DNA of 64,000 nt from an uncultured Mollicutes bacterium (lineage in GTDB: Bacteria > Bacillota_I > Bacilli_A > RFN20 > CAG-826). Location of the stretch: contig CAMESG010000003.1 of the NCBI GenBank assembly GCA_945936135.1, positions 62,001 to 126,000 of the forward strand, given 5' to 3'. Position numbers and translations under genes: made by a program. Positions 33,910 through 42,338 of this stretch are shown here, one piece after another (position 1 is the first letter of the stretch; the number at the start of each line of letters is the position of its first letter). The notes below the pieces were generated by a model. That model did no database searches, was not told where the DNA came from, and saw only the letters and a list, made by a program, of their open reading frames with translations.

Positions 33910-34500
33910 TTATGCCACCTCTACCCTAAGGTTGAACGTCGGACGCTTTGAATAGCAATCCTTGATGGTCCCGTCATCCTTCACCGTGTAAGTGATCGTT
34001 GCTTTCGTCAAACCAGCCGACGAATCCGGCGTAAAAGTCAACGTCGTGACAACCGTTTTTTTCGGCATCAACGATCGCGTTGTTAGAAAGCGCTACGCCC
34101 TCAAGGCAGGTGCCGTCGCAACATATTTTTGCAAAAAGGCCAAGTCGGTTGATTCAAGCTTCGTTTTAAAACTCATCGCCCCGCTACTAAGATAGGTTCC
34201 AGCCAAAGCGTTGTCGATATAGAACTCTGCGACGATGCTTGCGGAATCGACAATGGTCTCGTCGGCGACAATTCCATCCGGTCCAAGGGCGAACATATCC
34301 ACCTTGGAAATATTGAAGACGTTGCTATTTTGAACATCGGCAACCTCGATATCAAAATCCAAAGAAGCTGAAAAGGACACAGAACCAACGAAAGATCAGA
34401 ACCCAACGCCAACCAAGGCAACATTGCAGAAGACAAGAATGCCCATCCGCCCAATATGGGTTTCCTTTGAATGTTGAAAAAGCTTCTTTGGGTTTTTCAT
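33910..34500 (-). pseudogene. small secreted protein upstream of the surface protein, interrupted
   Basis: ATG at 34500 opens MKNPKKLFQHSKETHIG and a hydrophobic segment (MGILVFCNVALVGVGF) that is interrupted by TGA near 34397. The continuation SFVGSVSFSASLDFDIEVAD carries a run of beta strands (FNISKVDMFALGPDG, VAEFYIDNALAGTYLS). Two frame changes near 34110-34050 are needed to reach CLEGVALSNNAIVDAEKN and LTFTPDSSAGLTKATITYTV, ending NLRVEVA at 33910, three bases before the next gene. The layout recalls SipW-processed camelysin/TasA-like fibre proteins, but this is only a resemblance. Confidence 0.5.
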
Positions 34501-34996
34501 ACCGCTGAATATTTTTTACCATCGCATTCTTCCTTTTCTAGTTTTTCTGTGCGCGCGCCATCCCATTGCGCGCATGTAAAGAGGGCTAATGCATTCCCTT
34601 TTTGCATTTAAATCACAAAAGTCTCAAAGAAAAAGTAAGAAAAAAGCAGACGCAAACATTCCTTTGATCGGCGTAATTCTTATCGTTGCTCTTGCATATC
34701 CCCGTGATTTCATCACGAAATCTTCGCGAGAAAGGAATGGTTCTTGTTTTAGCTTCCGATTGAAATTTGACTTCAGATTTGCGCTTCTTCCGGATCATTT
34801 TCGTTAAGCGCTTTACCTGCCCAATCCGTCCTTCAAGGCACGTGCCAAACATCGAAAAAGGCCATTCCCAGCCTAGTGACGGCATCAAGAAAAAGTAAAA
34901 TTTTTAAGTCAAGGAGGGTCTGCGAAAACGATTAGGAGGCTTTCTTGGTTTCCTTTTTCGCCCTTCTTCTTTCGATCAAAAAGAGTATCAATGAGG
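34501..34996. other. spacer with no supported gene
   Basis: About 495 bases. It holds a GCGCGC inverted pair near 34550-34575 (TGCGCGC and GCGCGCA) in front of the small secreted protein gene, AT-rich stretches, and a plus-strand GGAGG at 34912 with no frame behind it. Possible protein scraps on the minus strand near 34800 are too short to name. Confidence 0.4.
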
Positions 34997-35771
34997 TGTA
35001 TCAATTTATTTGTCCCAAAACCAAGGAGGCAAATAAATGCGCCCTCAAAATTACACATTCGAGCAAAGAAAGGAATGGCGCGAGGCCTATCTGAAGGGCG
35101 AACACGTCCCTACGCCCCTAGGGGCGCGACGCGCGACCTTTATTCGCGAGCTCAGGGATTGGGCGAGGAAATGCAAGCGTTTTGGCCCCGATTCTATCGA
35201 CCCTTCGGCAAAGAGAAAAGACTCTCCGATAGCCGTCATTCTTGCCGCCGCTTCCCTTGTGGCGTCCGACGAGATGTCGACGAAGGAGGCGGCGCGACAA
35301 TTCGGCGTCAAGGACATGTTCACGGGCGAAATCATCTCATACGACCTTTCCCTCCACCCCAACATGGCACAGATAACCAGAATGCTGAAGAGTGCGTTTG
35401 ACGCCCATCCGGATTTGAGGGGGCTCATATTCCCTTCCGACCAGGGGTGGCAGTATATGAACAAAAAATACGCTTCCAAACTTGCGGCGAAAGGAATCTC
35501 CCAATCCATGTCGCGGAAGGGGAATTGCTACGACAACAGCATAATGGAATCGTTCTTCGGCGTAATGAAGAACGAAATGTACTACGGATTAGAGGATACC
35601 TATAAATCCTTCTCGGAATTCAAAAAGGCAGTCGATGAATACATTGTTTGGCACAACAAGGAGAGAATACGTGAAGGGTGCGGGTACAAATCGCCCATCT
35701 TCTTCAGGGCGGAATGGACCAAGTCACGGCAAACTATTCAATAGGTTAAGCGGGACAAAAAAGTTGACACA
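34997..35771 (+). mobile_element. IS3-family (IS150-like) element with internal deletion
   Basis: Ends are imperfect inverted repeats: TGTATCAATTTATTTGTCCC at 34997-35016 and the reverse complement of TGTGTCAACTTTTTTGTCCC at 35752-35771, with the TGT...ACA termini of this family. The element is only about 775 bases, roughly half the normal size, because orfA and orfB have been joined by a deletion. No clear target duplication is seen. Confidence 0.8.
35037..35744 (+). pseudogene. fused and deleted IS150-type transposase
   Basis: The first 90 residues (YTFEQRKEWREAYLKGEH, MSTKEAARQFGVK) are the OrfA helix-turn-helix part. The sequence then jumps to KDMFTGEIISYDLSLHP, which is already past the first catalytic Asp of OrfB. 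The second Asp (FPSDQGWQYMNKKYA) and the Glu (NSIMESFFGVMKNEMYYG) remain. With one of three DDE residues missing it cannot catalyse transposition. The joined frame is still open for 235 codons with a GGAGG site, so a protein able to bind IS ends may still be made. Confidence 0.85.
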
Positions 35772-35899
35772 TACCATTGCATTTCAAAAAGTCGGTTTTT
35801 TTCATACGTTTCGCAATTTACAACATATTTTCACAAATAACAAAACTCTCACGAAAAGCGCGAAAAAAGGCCCGATTTCTCGGACCTATCTCATCAAAC

Positions 35900-35976
35900 T
35901 GGGGCGCGATACGGGAGTCGAACCCGTTCATGTTCGGTTCACAGCCGAATGTGTTCACCGTTTCACCAATCGCGCC
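35900..35976 (-). tRNA. tRNA-His (anticodon GTG)
   Basis: Acceptor GCGCGAT pairs with ATCGCGC and an encoded G-1 opposes C73, the tRNA-His identity pair. Loop CTGTGAA has anticodon GTG, T arm GGGTTCGACTCCC, and CCA is encoded. Confidence 0.95.
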
Positions 35977-36099
35977 AGCGGATATAAATATATGCGGGCG
36001 ACCGATAGAAAGCAAGCAACTTTTGACGCAAGCGCACGCGTAAGGACCCAATGCGCCGACATTTGCCTTGTTCTTCGATAGAAACAAGACTTATTCGCC

Positions 36100-36618
36100 T
36101 CAAAGCCCGAGATCTTTCATCATCTTCTTCGCTTCAAGAAGGATAGGCAATTCGCGATGTTTCACGAGGCCTACGACCCCGTGATCGCTCATGTTTTGAT
36201 AGGCTTCAATCGCTTCATCAATCGTTAAATGTTTCGTTTCTTGAATCACGAGATCGCCCTTCGATTCAAAGTGTTTTCCAACGTACTCTGTCGCTTGGCA
36301 AAGGAAATAATGTTGGATGTTTTTTCTTTGGATCAGGTTATAGGCGTCGATTACTTCCCCGATGGGCGAAAGGATCTTTACGCGATACCCGGTTTCTTCT
36401 TCCACCTCGCGAATCACGGCTTGTTCGAAGGTCTCGCCTTCATCCACTCCCCCGCCTGGCGTTTCAAGGTAAATCGTTTTGCCAAAAGCATCGTCACGGT
36501 TTAAGGAATGAATCGCGATCTTTCCATCGGGCAGCAAGATGATCCCGCGAGCAACGTTCCTCGTATGGGTAAAACCATCAAATGGCCATTCGGTATCCTT
36601 CAATTCAAGATGAAGCAT
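36100..36618 (-). CDS. Nudix hydrolase (ADP-ribose pyrophosphatase-like)
   Basis: The 172-residue protein contains a complete Nudix box, GGGVDEG then QAVIREVEEETGYRV near residues 56-80, and the flanking strands typical of ADP-sugar pyrophosphatases (ARGIILLPDGKIAIHS, NLIQRKNIQHYFLCQA). It hydrolyses nucleoside diphosphates linked to another moiety. TAGACT, preceded by TGG, sits exactly six bases before ATG with no Shine-Dalgarno, so the transcript is probably leaderless. It diverges from the Pr6Pr gene; the two starts are 60 bases apart. Confidence 0.9.
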   Translation of the reverse strand: MLHLELKDTEWPFDGFTHTRNVARGIILLPDGKIAIHSLNRDDAFGKTIYLETPGGGVDEGETFEQAVIREVEEETGYRVKILSPIGEVIDAYNLIQRKNIQHYFLCQATEYVGKHFESKGDLVIQETKHLTIDEAIEAYQNMSDHGVVGLVKHRELPILLEAKKMMKDLGL

Positions 36619-36624
36619 GGGTGA

Positions 36625-36630
36625 AGTCTA
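36625..36630 (-). promoter_or_regulatory. extended -10 element for a leaderless mRNA
   Basis: On the minus strand TGG-TAGACT is followed by TCACCC and ATG at 36618. Confidence 0.55.
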
Positions 36631-36662
36631 CCACTCCTTCATGCATTCTGAAAGAAAGCCAC

Positions 36663-36668
36663 TATAAT
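36663..36668 (+). promoter_or_regulatory. -10 element of the Pr6Pr gene
   Basis: A perfect TATAAT lies nine bases before ATG 36678. The leader would be two or three bases and no Shine-Dalgarno is present. Confidence 0.6.
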
Positions 36669-36677
36669 AAGACCGCT

Positions 36678-37349
36678 ATGCTCGTCATCCGCAATCGCTT
36701 GATCGCTCTTCTCTTCCGCCTCTGCGCCTTCGCCGTCTTGCTTTGGTCCTTGATCTCCTATTGGTCCACCTTGCCCTATGCCTATACCGCCTTCTGCCTT
36801 TTGGAGATTCAAACAGGCTTGGCTTATCTTGCCGCTTTGTTCTTGCTCATCATCTTCAACGCGATCGATCTTCGCCACGGGATCCATGGGGCCGCGGCAG
36901 GAGGCTATATGCCGGCGATGTTAGGCATCGTCGCCTATACCTCGATTGGAGGAGCCGTCGCCTTAGGCTATAGCCTTCCAATCCATAACCTTTTGAATCC
37001 CTCTTCGATCCTTTATTCCGCTTTATTGATTGCTTTGCCGATCGCGGAATGGCTGCTCTTTGAATACAAAGGCAACGTGAGGTATTACCACACCATCACC
37101 TGGACGATTTACCCCGTCTTCTTCATGGTTTTCTCGATCCTTCGTGTTTTGATTTGGACAGACGCCCCCTTGTTCCAAGATGGACGCGACTTTGAATTCC
37201 TTTTCTTAGACTTCTTCGCTGAACCCGTCCATTGGGTCTATTCCGTGATTACGGTTCTCGTTTGTTACGGTTGGGGCGTACTCCTAAGCTTCATCGATCT
37301 AGCGATGGGACGCAAATCCAGGGAGCAAAGCAACCTTCTTCAAGATTGA
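36678..37349 (+). CDS. Pr6Pr family membrane protein
   Basis: The start at 36678 is preferred because TATAAT lies immediately upstream; the open frame also extends into the divergent gene. The 223-residue protein has six hydrophobic segments (LIALLFRLCAFAVLLWSLIS through WVYSVITVLVCYGWGVLLSF) and motifs YHTITWTIYPVFFMVF and DAPLFQDGRDFEFLFLDF that resemble the Pr6Pr (FAR-17a/AIG1-like) family seen across Bacillota. Function is unknown. It overlaps the convergent gene at 37340. Confidence 0.7.
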   Translation: MLVIRNRLIALLFRLCAFAVLLWSLISYWSTLPYAYTAFCLLEIQTGLAYLAALFLLIIFNAIDLRHGIHGAAAGGYMPAMLGIVAYTSIGGAVALGYSLPIHNLLNPSSILYSALLIALPIAEWLLFEYKGNVRYYHTITWTIYPVFFMVFSILRVLIWTDAPLFQDGRDFEFLFLDFFAEPVHWVYSVITVLVCYGWGVLLSFIDLAMGRKSREQSNLLQD

Positions 37350-37756
37350 GGCTTTGGCCTCTTTTTTTCTTTGGGCGGAATTCTTCGAAATGGCGTAGCA
37401 AGACCTTCCTGCACTTCTTGGAAATTCTCCAGACTCATCAAGGAGCGAAGCACCCAACGTTTTGGGGTCCCTTCATGTTGGAAGCGGACCACCATTGCAT
37501 AGAAATGCGCCTCCCGAAAATAGACGCGCACATACTCTAAATAAGTCTCTCGTTGCTCCATGCGCACGAAATCCGCGTTTTGGATTAACCGTTTCACCTT
37601 TTCGAGTATCTTCAAATAATCGTCTGGGTGCCAGGCCGCCATCCGGTTCAAGGTCGCTTCTTCTACGTAAAGATGGATATCGCTTGTCAGCGATACCTTC
37701 AGCCCTTTTTCTACCTCCCGGCTGATCTTTCCAATGCGGATCGAATGTTCTTCCAT
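37340..37756 (-). CDS. small protein resembling Barnase/EndoU/RelE-like RNase domains
   Basis: The 138-residue protein has a good ribosome site (AAGGAGGAACCC). Its segment SDIHLYVEEATLNRMAAW, then HPDDYLKILEKVKRLIQNAD and FYAMVVRFQHEGTPKRWVLR, has the helix-then-beta layout and conserved His-Pro-Asp-Asp-Tyr that I associate with phage-type Barnase-EndoU-ColicinE5/D-RelE-like nucleases. No antitoxin lies beside it. The C-terminus is a Lys/Pro-rich tail. The assignment rests on pattern only; it could be a non-toxic relative. Confidence 0.4.
   Translation of the reverse strand: MEEHSIRIGKISREVEKGLKVSLTSDIHLYVEEATLNRMAAWHPDDYLKILEKVKRLIQNADFVRMEQRETYLEYVRVYFREAHFYAMVVRFQHEGTPKRWVLRSLMSLENFQEVQEGLATPFRRIPPKEKKRPKPQS
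37348..37369 (+). terminator. terminator of the Pr6Pr gene
   Basis: GAGGC and GCCTC pair around TTTG and are followed by seven T. It overlaps the 3' end of the convergent gene. Confidence 0.8.
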
Positions 37757-37902
37757 GGGTTCCTCCTTCTAGGTTATTCGCAAACAAGGTGGCGGAGTTG
37801 CAATCTTTTTTATCATGCACCATCAAAGATCGGCGTTAGATCGAACCTTTTTCCTTCTTCTTTTCTTTACATTCTTATCTTGGCAAAGCCAAGGCGCCTT
37901 TC

Positions 37903-37908
37903 GATAAT
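37903..37908 (+). promoter_or_regulatory. -10 element for a leaderless mRNA
   Basis: GATAAT is followed by ATGAAT and then ATG at 37915. No Shine-Dalgarno is present. Confidence 0.5.
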
Positions 37909-37914
37909 ATGAAT

Positions 37915-38634
37915 ATGTTCAAATACGAAAAAGACGGTTTAACGAGCTACGCCTTGGGAACGCAGGCGACGTTCTATCTATTGGAAGCGAAACCAGAGAT
38001 CGCGAAACGAATCTACATCTCCCCAAAGCAAGTTCGAGACGAGACCTATGAACGTTTGATCGCGCTTGCCAAGGCGAACAAAATCCCCGTCATTGAAAAC
38101 AACGAGAAGATCTTCAAAGACCTCTCAGGTAAAGAAAACACGATGGTCATCGGAGAGTTTTTGAAAGAGGAATCTCCTTTGGATCCCCTTGCCTCTCATG
38201 TTCTGCTCGTCAACCCTTCGAACGCTGGAAATCTAGGATCGATCTTTCGCTCCCTTGTAGGATTTGGCTTAAAAGACATCGCTTTAATCACCCCGTGCGT
38301 TGATCCTTTCGACCCCAAGGTCGTGCGCGCTTCAATGGGCGCTTTGTTCCATTTGAACTTACATCGTTATAAAGATTTTGAAAGTTATCATCTAGACGCA
38401 GGAGAACGTTCCTTCTTTCCCTTTTTGTTGAAGGCTAAGACCCTCCTTCAAGATCATCCTTCTTCCGAACGTTTTACCTTGATCTTTGGGAACGAAGCGA
38501 CGGGCTTGCCGGATTCTTTCTATGAAGTTGGAACCCCGTTGAAGATCCCTCAAACCGAGCTTATTGATTCCTTAAACCTCAATAACGCGGTCGCGATTTC
38601 CCTATACGAATTCCAAAAAGGAAAGGTCTCCTAA
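37915..38634 (+). CDS. SPOUT (TrmH/SpoU) family RNA 2'-O-methyltransferase
   Basis: The 239-residue enzyme has an N-terminal substrate-binding part (MFKYEKDGLTSYALG) and the SPOUT trefoil knot. Motif 1 is LLVNPSNAGNLGSIFRS, motif 2 is FTLIFGNEATGLPDSF and motif 3 is TELIDSLNLNNAVAISLYEF. It methylates a ribose in rRNA or tRNA with S-adenosylmethionine. An ATG at 37909 is also in frame, but the promoter spacing (six bases) favours 37915. It leads an operon with the DAG kinase and rlmA genes, each overlapping or abutting the next. Confidence 0.92.
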   Translation: MFKYEKDGLTSYALGTQATFYLLEAKPEIAKRIYISPKQVRDETYERLIALAKANKIPVIENNEKIFKDLSGKENTMVIGEFLKEESPLDPLASHVLLVNPSNAGNLGSIFRSLVGFGLKDIALITPCVDPFDPKVVRASMGALFHLNLHRYKDFESYHLDAGERSFFPFLLKAKTLLQDHPSSERFTLIFGNEATGLPDSFYEVGTPLKIPQTELIDSLNLNNAVAISLYEFQKGKVS

Positions 38635-39504
38635 ATGAAGAAAGCCTTGGTCTTTTATAGTTCCGCCTCGGGACATGGACAATACGCGAAACACCGCTCC
38701 GCCGTCCTCGCAAGACTTCATAATTCCTTTGATGTTGTCGATGAGTTCTATTCTCATAACCTTAAAGAAGGGAACGAGGAGATCCTGGGCCATGCGAGCG
38801 AATACGACGCCTTCATCGTCGCAGGAGGCGATGGAACCTTGAACATGGCACTCAATGCTTTGATGAAGCTAGAGAAACGTCCCGTCGTTGGGTTCTTTCC
38901 AAATGGCACTTTAGGTGATGCGAGGCGCAACCTCGGCTTGCCCCGTTCTTGGAGCAAGGCCCTAAAAACGTTTGAAGAAGGATATAATGAGCCCTTCGAT
39001 CTCGTGAAGCTAAACGATCGATACTTCTTCTATATGGCGGCGATCGGCGCCTATTCAGATATCTCCTATATCGTGAAACGAAAAGACAAGAAGCGTTGGC
39101 ATCGCCTTGCCTATTACTTCGCTTCCTTGAAAGAAGCCTTTGCTCCTATCGAAGTCTCTTATCGCCTTGAGACCGCGCGAGAAACCAAGGAAGGGAAGTC
39201 CCCTTTCTTGCTGCTCCTGAACGGTTCTTACGTCGGAGGATTCAAAATCCATCGAAGAAGCGATATGCACGACGGGAAGGTCGAGCTCTTCTTGACTCCA
39301 AAAGGGCCGTTCAACGGTTTGCTCTCCTATTTCTTTGCAAAGAAGAAGGTCCCGTGTTTGTCTTTGGACCACGCCTTGATCCATATCGAAAACCCATCCT
39401 CTTGGTGTCTTGATGGTGAAGAAAGGGAAATGGAAGACGTCGAACTATCCGTTGTTCCAAACGCGATCCGTTTTTACGTCCCACAGAAAGGAAATAAGCA
39501 ATGA
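38635..39504 (+). CDS. diacylglycerol kinase family lipid kinase
   Basis: The 289-residue protein starts directly after the preceding stop (TAA-ATG). It carries FYSSASGHGQYAKHR, the DGK catalytic motif FIVAGGDGTLNMALNAL and GFFPNGTLGDARRNLGL, then a second beta domain (GGFKIHRRSDMHDGKVELFL, WCLDGEER). YegS/DgkB-like enzymes phosphorylate diacylglycerol or related lipids at the membrane. The normal FPxGTxNDFAR motif reads FPNGTLGDARR, with an N-to-G change at a position usually important for nucleotide binding. Confidence 0.9.
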   Translation: MKKALVFYSSASGHGQYAKHRSAVLARLHNSFDVVDEFYSHNLKEGNEEILGHASEYDAFIVAGGDGTLNMALNALMKLEKRPVVGFFPNGTLGDARRNLGLPRSWSKALKTFEEGYNEPFDLVKLNDRYFFYMAAIGAYSDISYIVKRKDKKRWHRLAYYFASLKEAFAPIEVSYRLETARETKEGKSPFLLLLNGSYVGGFKIHRRSDMHDGKVELFLTPKGPFNGLLSYFFAKKKVPCLSLDHALIHIENPSSWCLDGEEREMEDVELSVVPNAIRFYVPQKGNKQ

Positions 39505-40328
39505 ATCATCCTTTTCGCTGTCCCAACTGCAAGGAAGAGCTTCTCGAAACCGAGAACGGATGGGAATGTTCCAATCGCCACCATTTCGATAAAAGCCATT
39601 ATGGCTACGTCAATTTGATGCTCGCAAACCAAGGCAGGCACAGGGAGGAAGGTGATTCCAAAGAAAGCATCCTCGCAAGGAAACGCTTCTTATCGAAAGG
39701 CTATTATGAATCCCTCCAAAAAGCCCTGTGCAAAGAGATCGAGAAATTGAACCTAACAAGCCTCGACACCTTCGTTGATGTCGCCTGCGGGGAAGGCTAT
39801 TACACCAACGAGGTTGCAAGGCACTTCCCCTGTCTTTCTTGCCAAGGCATCGATATCTCCAAACAAGCGATCATTGAAGCGTCAAAGGGCAAGAACATAG
39901 ACCATCTTCCAAACATCGTCTACGCGATCGGGAATATGGATTACTTGCCTTTGCTTGATGGGTCCATCTCCTTGCTTTTGAATTGCTTTGCGCCAATCAA
40001 CGAAGGAGAATTCGCCCGCGTTTTGCGCGAGAACGGCTACTATCTGCGCGTTTTACCAGGAGAAAAGCACCTCTTGGAGTTTAAAGAAATCCTCTATCCT
40101 GAAGTCCGGCTGAACATTGAAAAGGAAAAGGAAATCAAAGGCTTTTCCTATGTTGGGGAACGCCACGTGGAAGAAACGATCCGCGTTCAAAAGGAAGATC
40201 TATTGAATCTCTTCTTAATGACCCCATACGCCTACAAAACAAAAGAAGGCCAAGAGAAGGCGCTGCTAGAACGCCCCTGCTTGGACCTTCAGATTTCTTT
40301 CGTGATTCGAATCTACCGAAAGGATTAA
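39501..40328 (+). CDS. rlmA: 23S rRNA (guanine-N1)-methyltransferase, RlmA family
   Basis: The 275-residue enzyme has an N-terminal zinc site (FRCPNCKEELLETENGWEC, then CSNRHHFDKSHYGYVNLM) and a Rossmann methyltransferase domain with FVDVACGEGYYTNEVA and FAPINEGEFARVLRENG. This matches RlmA(I)/RlmA(II), which methylates G745 or G748 in 23S rRNA; Gram-positive members usually act on G748 and influence tylosin/macrolide response. Residues ARKRFLSKGYYESL are a typical family block. It overlaps the kinase gene by 4 bases and ends 4 bases into the convergent CBS gene. Confidence 0.92.
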   Translation: MNHPFRCPNCKEELLETENGWECSNRHHFDKSHYGYVNLMLANQGRHREEGDSKESILARKRFLSKGYYESLQKALCKEIEKLNLTSLDTFVDVACGEGYYTNEVARHFPCLSCQGIDISKQAIIEASKGKNIDHLPNIVYAIGNMDYLPLLDGSISLLLNCFAPINEGEFARVLRENGYYLRVLPGEKHLLEFKEILYPEVRLNIEKEKEIKGFSYVGERHVEETIRVQKEDLLNLFLMTPYAYKTKEGQEKALLERPCLDLQISFVIRIYRKD

Positions 40329-40747
40329 AGCACTTCTTCCAAGGAGTCTTTCAATTGACCGCGGAAGAACTCAAGAATCGTCCTGCGACGGATGATGCCC
40401 ATGAACACCTTTCGATCATCAACGACAGGGATGAAGTTTTGCTCCATCGCGAGATTCACAAGCTCATCGAGGGTGCTATCCATCGACAAGGATTTATACG
40501 ATCTTCTTCTATCCAGAGAAGAGATCAGCACATCTTCCCCCTTCCGTAATTGGAAATCAGAGGTCGCATGAATGTAATGGAGGAGATCGCCTTCCGAAAG
40601 CGTTCCTAAGTATCGCCCTTGATCGTCCAAGATGGGGATTGTCGAGAACCGATAATGGTCCATTTTCTCGATGCCTTGACGGACGGTATCGTCCGAAAGA
40701 AGGTATTTGGTCTCGGACTTCAAGGTCAAAAACGGAAAGACGTTCAT
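40325..40747 (-). CDS. stand-alone CBS-pair protein (DarB/CbpB-like)
   Basis: The 140-residue protein consists only of two CBS domains (MDHYRFSTIPILDDQGRYLG and AMEQNFIPVVDDRKVFMGII) plus a short helix. The size and the FIPVVDDRKVFMGIIRRR segment resemble DarB of Bacillus and CbpB of Listeria, which bind c-di-AMP and act on the stringent response and pyruvate carboxylase. The link to c-di-AMP is inference. The ribosome site is AGGAGATAAGCAG. The TrkH/TrkA potassium system in the same window is another typical c-di-AMP target. Confidence 0.8.
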   Translation of the reverse strand: MNVFPFLTLKSETKYLLSDDTVRQGIEKMDHYRFSTIPILDDQGRYLGTLSEGDLLHYIHATSDFQLRKGEDVLISSLDRRRSYKSLSMDSTLDELVNLAMEQNFIPVVDDRKVFMGIIRRRTILEFFRGQLKDSLEEVL

Positions 40748-40823
40748 CTGCTTATCTCCTACGAACAGAACTCAAAGGATGAGCCCTTTCGCATATTATA
40801 ACGTTTTCCAATTTGGAGATGAA

Positions 40824-42338
40824 CTAATCGCCACTGCCGTTGTAACCAATATAGAGAGGAACCCCACGTCCATCGCGGATCACATAGACATAAGGCTGGT
40901 TCAATTCGACTTTCCAAAGGTCGGTTTCCGCAGGAGCGGGAGCCCCAGCAGCCATGGAAAAGAAACTCAAGCTCGTCGCGGTGGTTCCGTCTTCGCGAAA
41001 GGAAATGTGGTTGATCTGCTTGGCCGTCTCGACCGAAATGGATGCCCCGCGGTCTCCAAAAGGCCGGTTGAAACGAACTTTTTTCCAATCAAAGAGATCA
41101 CCTAGGCCCATTCTCGTCAGGACTTCTTTCATATCCACCTTGGCAATACTTTCAAATTTGGGGACGGAGTAATCGATCTTGAGCACCGTTTCCATCCATC
41201 CATCGCCTTGCTCAGGGATGTATTCTTTCGTCCCGTCCTCGATCAAGAAGTTTCTTCCTTCATCGGAAAGCAAATCCAAAATGTTTTCATTCACCGATTT
41301 CGGGATCAGATATTGAATGGTCCCTCCTCCATAATATCGGTCATAGGCCGAAACATAACTTCCGTAATCGTAAAGTTTTACATCGAGCACTAGGTGGTTC
41401 ATATAGGTAACATCCTTCTCCTCTCCGTTTGAAAGATAGAAGGGAGCTACTTCGTTGTCTTCGGTCTTGAACACAGACCCCCAACGGACGTTGAAATTGA
41501 AGACATTCGCAAGGAAGAAGGCCGTGTCCGTATCGAATTTCGGAAGGTCGTCCCCGGAGAATAAATCCGGATCTAAACTGTTCCCTTGCATCCAAGAGAG
41601 CAACGCCGAAACATCATTTTCGTTCTCAAAATCCAAGGCATAAGCTTGAATGTAGTTCTTCGTCATGTCACTCAAGAAATTCGGAGAAACCTCCCCGAAG
41701 TCCCGATCAAGGAAGATCGCGTCGCGCATCTCGTTCCCGTTTTCCCCGGAAAGCCAATTCAATCCGCGATAAAAATGAGTTCGATTGAATTCGCGAAGCC
41801 ATGAGCCTCCCAATGCGCCCGAAAGCAAAGAAAGCGTTGAAGCATCGTCGCTGCAAAGAGAAAGATTATCCAAAAGACGATAGAGACTAACCGGGGAAAT
41901 AACCCCCGTATCTCCTGCTTTCCAATTCACACCCTTATAGATCTGATAAGCAAAATCGTTTTGAGCAACAATGTATTCCTCTGGGAGCGAGCATTTGTAT
42001 ACCGCCTCGTCGGAACTTTCCAGCATCGGCTTCTCTACTTCGTTTAACGCTTCCAAGGACTTTTGGTCGAAGGATCCATGAACGCGATGGGCGCTATAAA
42101 GGACGTCTCTCTTTTCGAATTTTGTAAAAGGGGAAATCACAAGCAGAACGATAAAGCCGATGACGCACGAGGCGGTAACGATCGATGCTTTCCGGACCCA
42201 CGTCTTGGATTTATGATGCTCTCTTGAACCTTCTTCATAGATCCTTGGATCGACCTTCAAATCTTCGAAACGAAGTTCTTCTCCGTCGATCTTGGAATCG
42301 ACATATTCTTCCAATTCATCTCTTTTTCTACGTTTCAT
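40824..42338 (-). CDS. membrane-anchored serpin, co-translated with an ECF sigma factor
   Basis: The 504-residue protein has a basic/acidic cytosolic part (residues 1-49), one transmembrane helix (VTASCVIGFIVLLVI, about 53-72) and an external serpin domain. Serpin features include ISPVSLYRLLDNLS, FFLANVFNFNVRWGSVF, VDMKEVLTRMGLGDLFD and the C-terminal strands LNQPYVYVIRDGRGVPLYIG. The reactive loop begins REDGTTATSLSFFSM, so hinge residues P17 Glu, P15 Gly, P14 Thr and P12 Ala are kept, which argues for a working inhibitor. The start overlaps the sigma gene stop (ATGA). The gene thus sits where an anti-sigma gene is expected, with the right topology for one. Whether the N-terminus binds sigma is inference. 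Confidence 0.88.
   Translation of the reverse strand: MKRRKRDELEEYVDSKIDGEELRFEDLKVDPRIYEEGSREHHKSKTWVRKASIVTASCVIGFIVLLVISPFTKFEKRDVLYSAHRVHGSFDQKSLEALNEVEKPMLESSDEAVYKCSLPEEYIVAQNDFAYQIYKGVNWKAGDTGVISPVSLYRLLDNLSLCSDDASTLSLLSGALGGSWLREFNRTHFYRGLNWLSGENGNEMRDAIFLDRDFGEVSPNFLSDMTKNYIQAYALDFENENDVSALLSWMQGNSLDPDLFSGDDLPKFDTDTAFFLANVFNFNVRWGSVFKTEDNEVAPFYLSNGEEKDVTYMNHLVLDVKLYDYGSYVSAYDRYYGGGTIQYLIPKSVNENILDLLSDEGRNFLIEDGTKEYIPEQGDGWMETVLKIDYSVPKFESIAKVDMKEVLTRMGLGDLFDWKKVRFNRPFGDRGASISVETAKQINHISFREDGTTATSLSFFSMAAGAPAPAETDLWKVELNQPYVYVIRDGRGVPLYIGYNGSGD

Noticed and set aside
33910-34500. TGA read as tryptophan (recoded genetic code)
   Set aside because: TGA is used as a normal stop in several good genes (for example potB and the integrase), the only tRNA-Trp seen has anticodon CCA, and the gene with the internal TGA also has frame changes.
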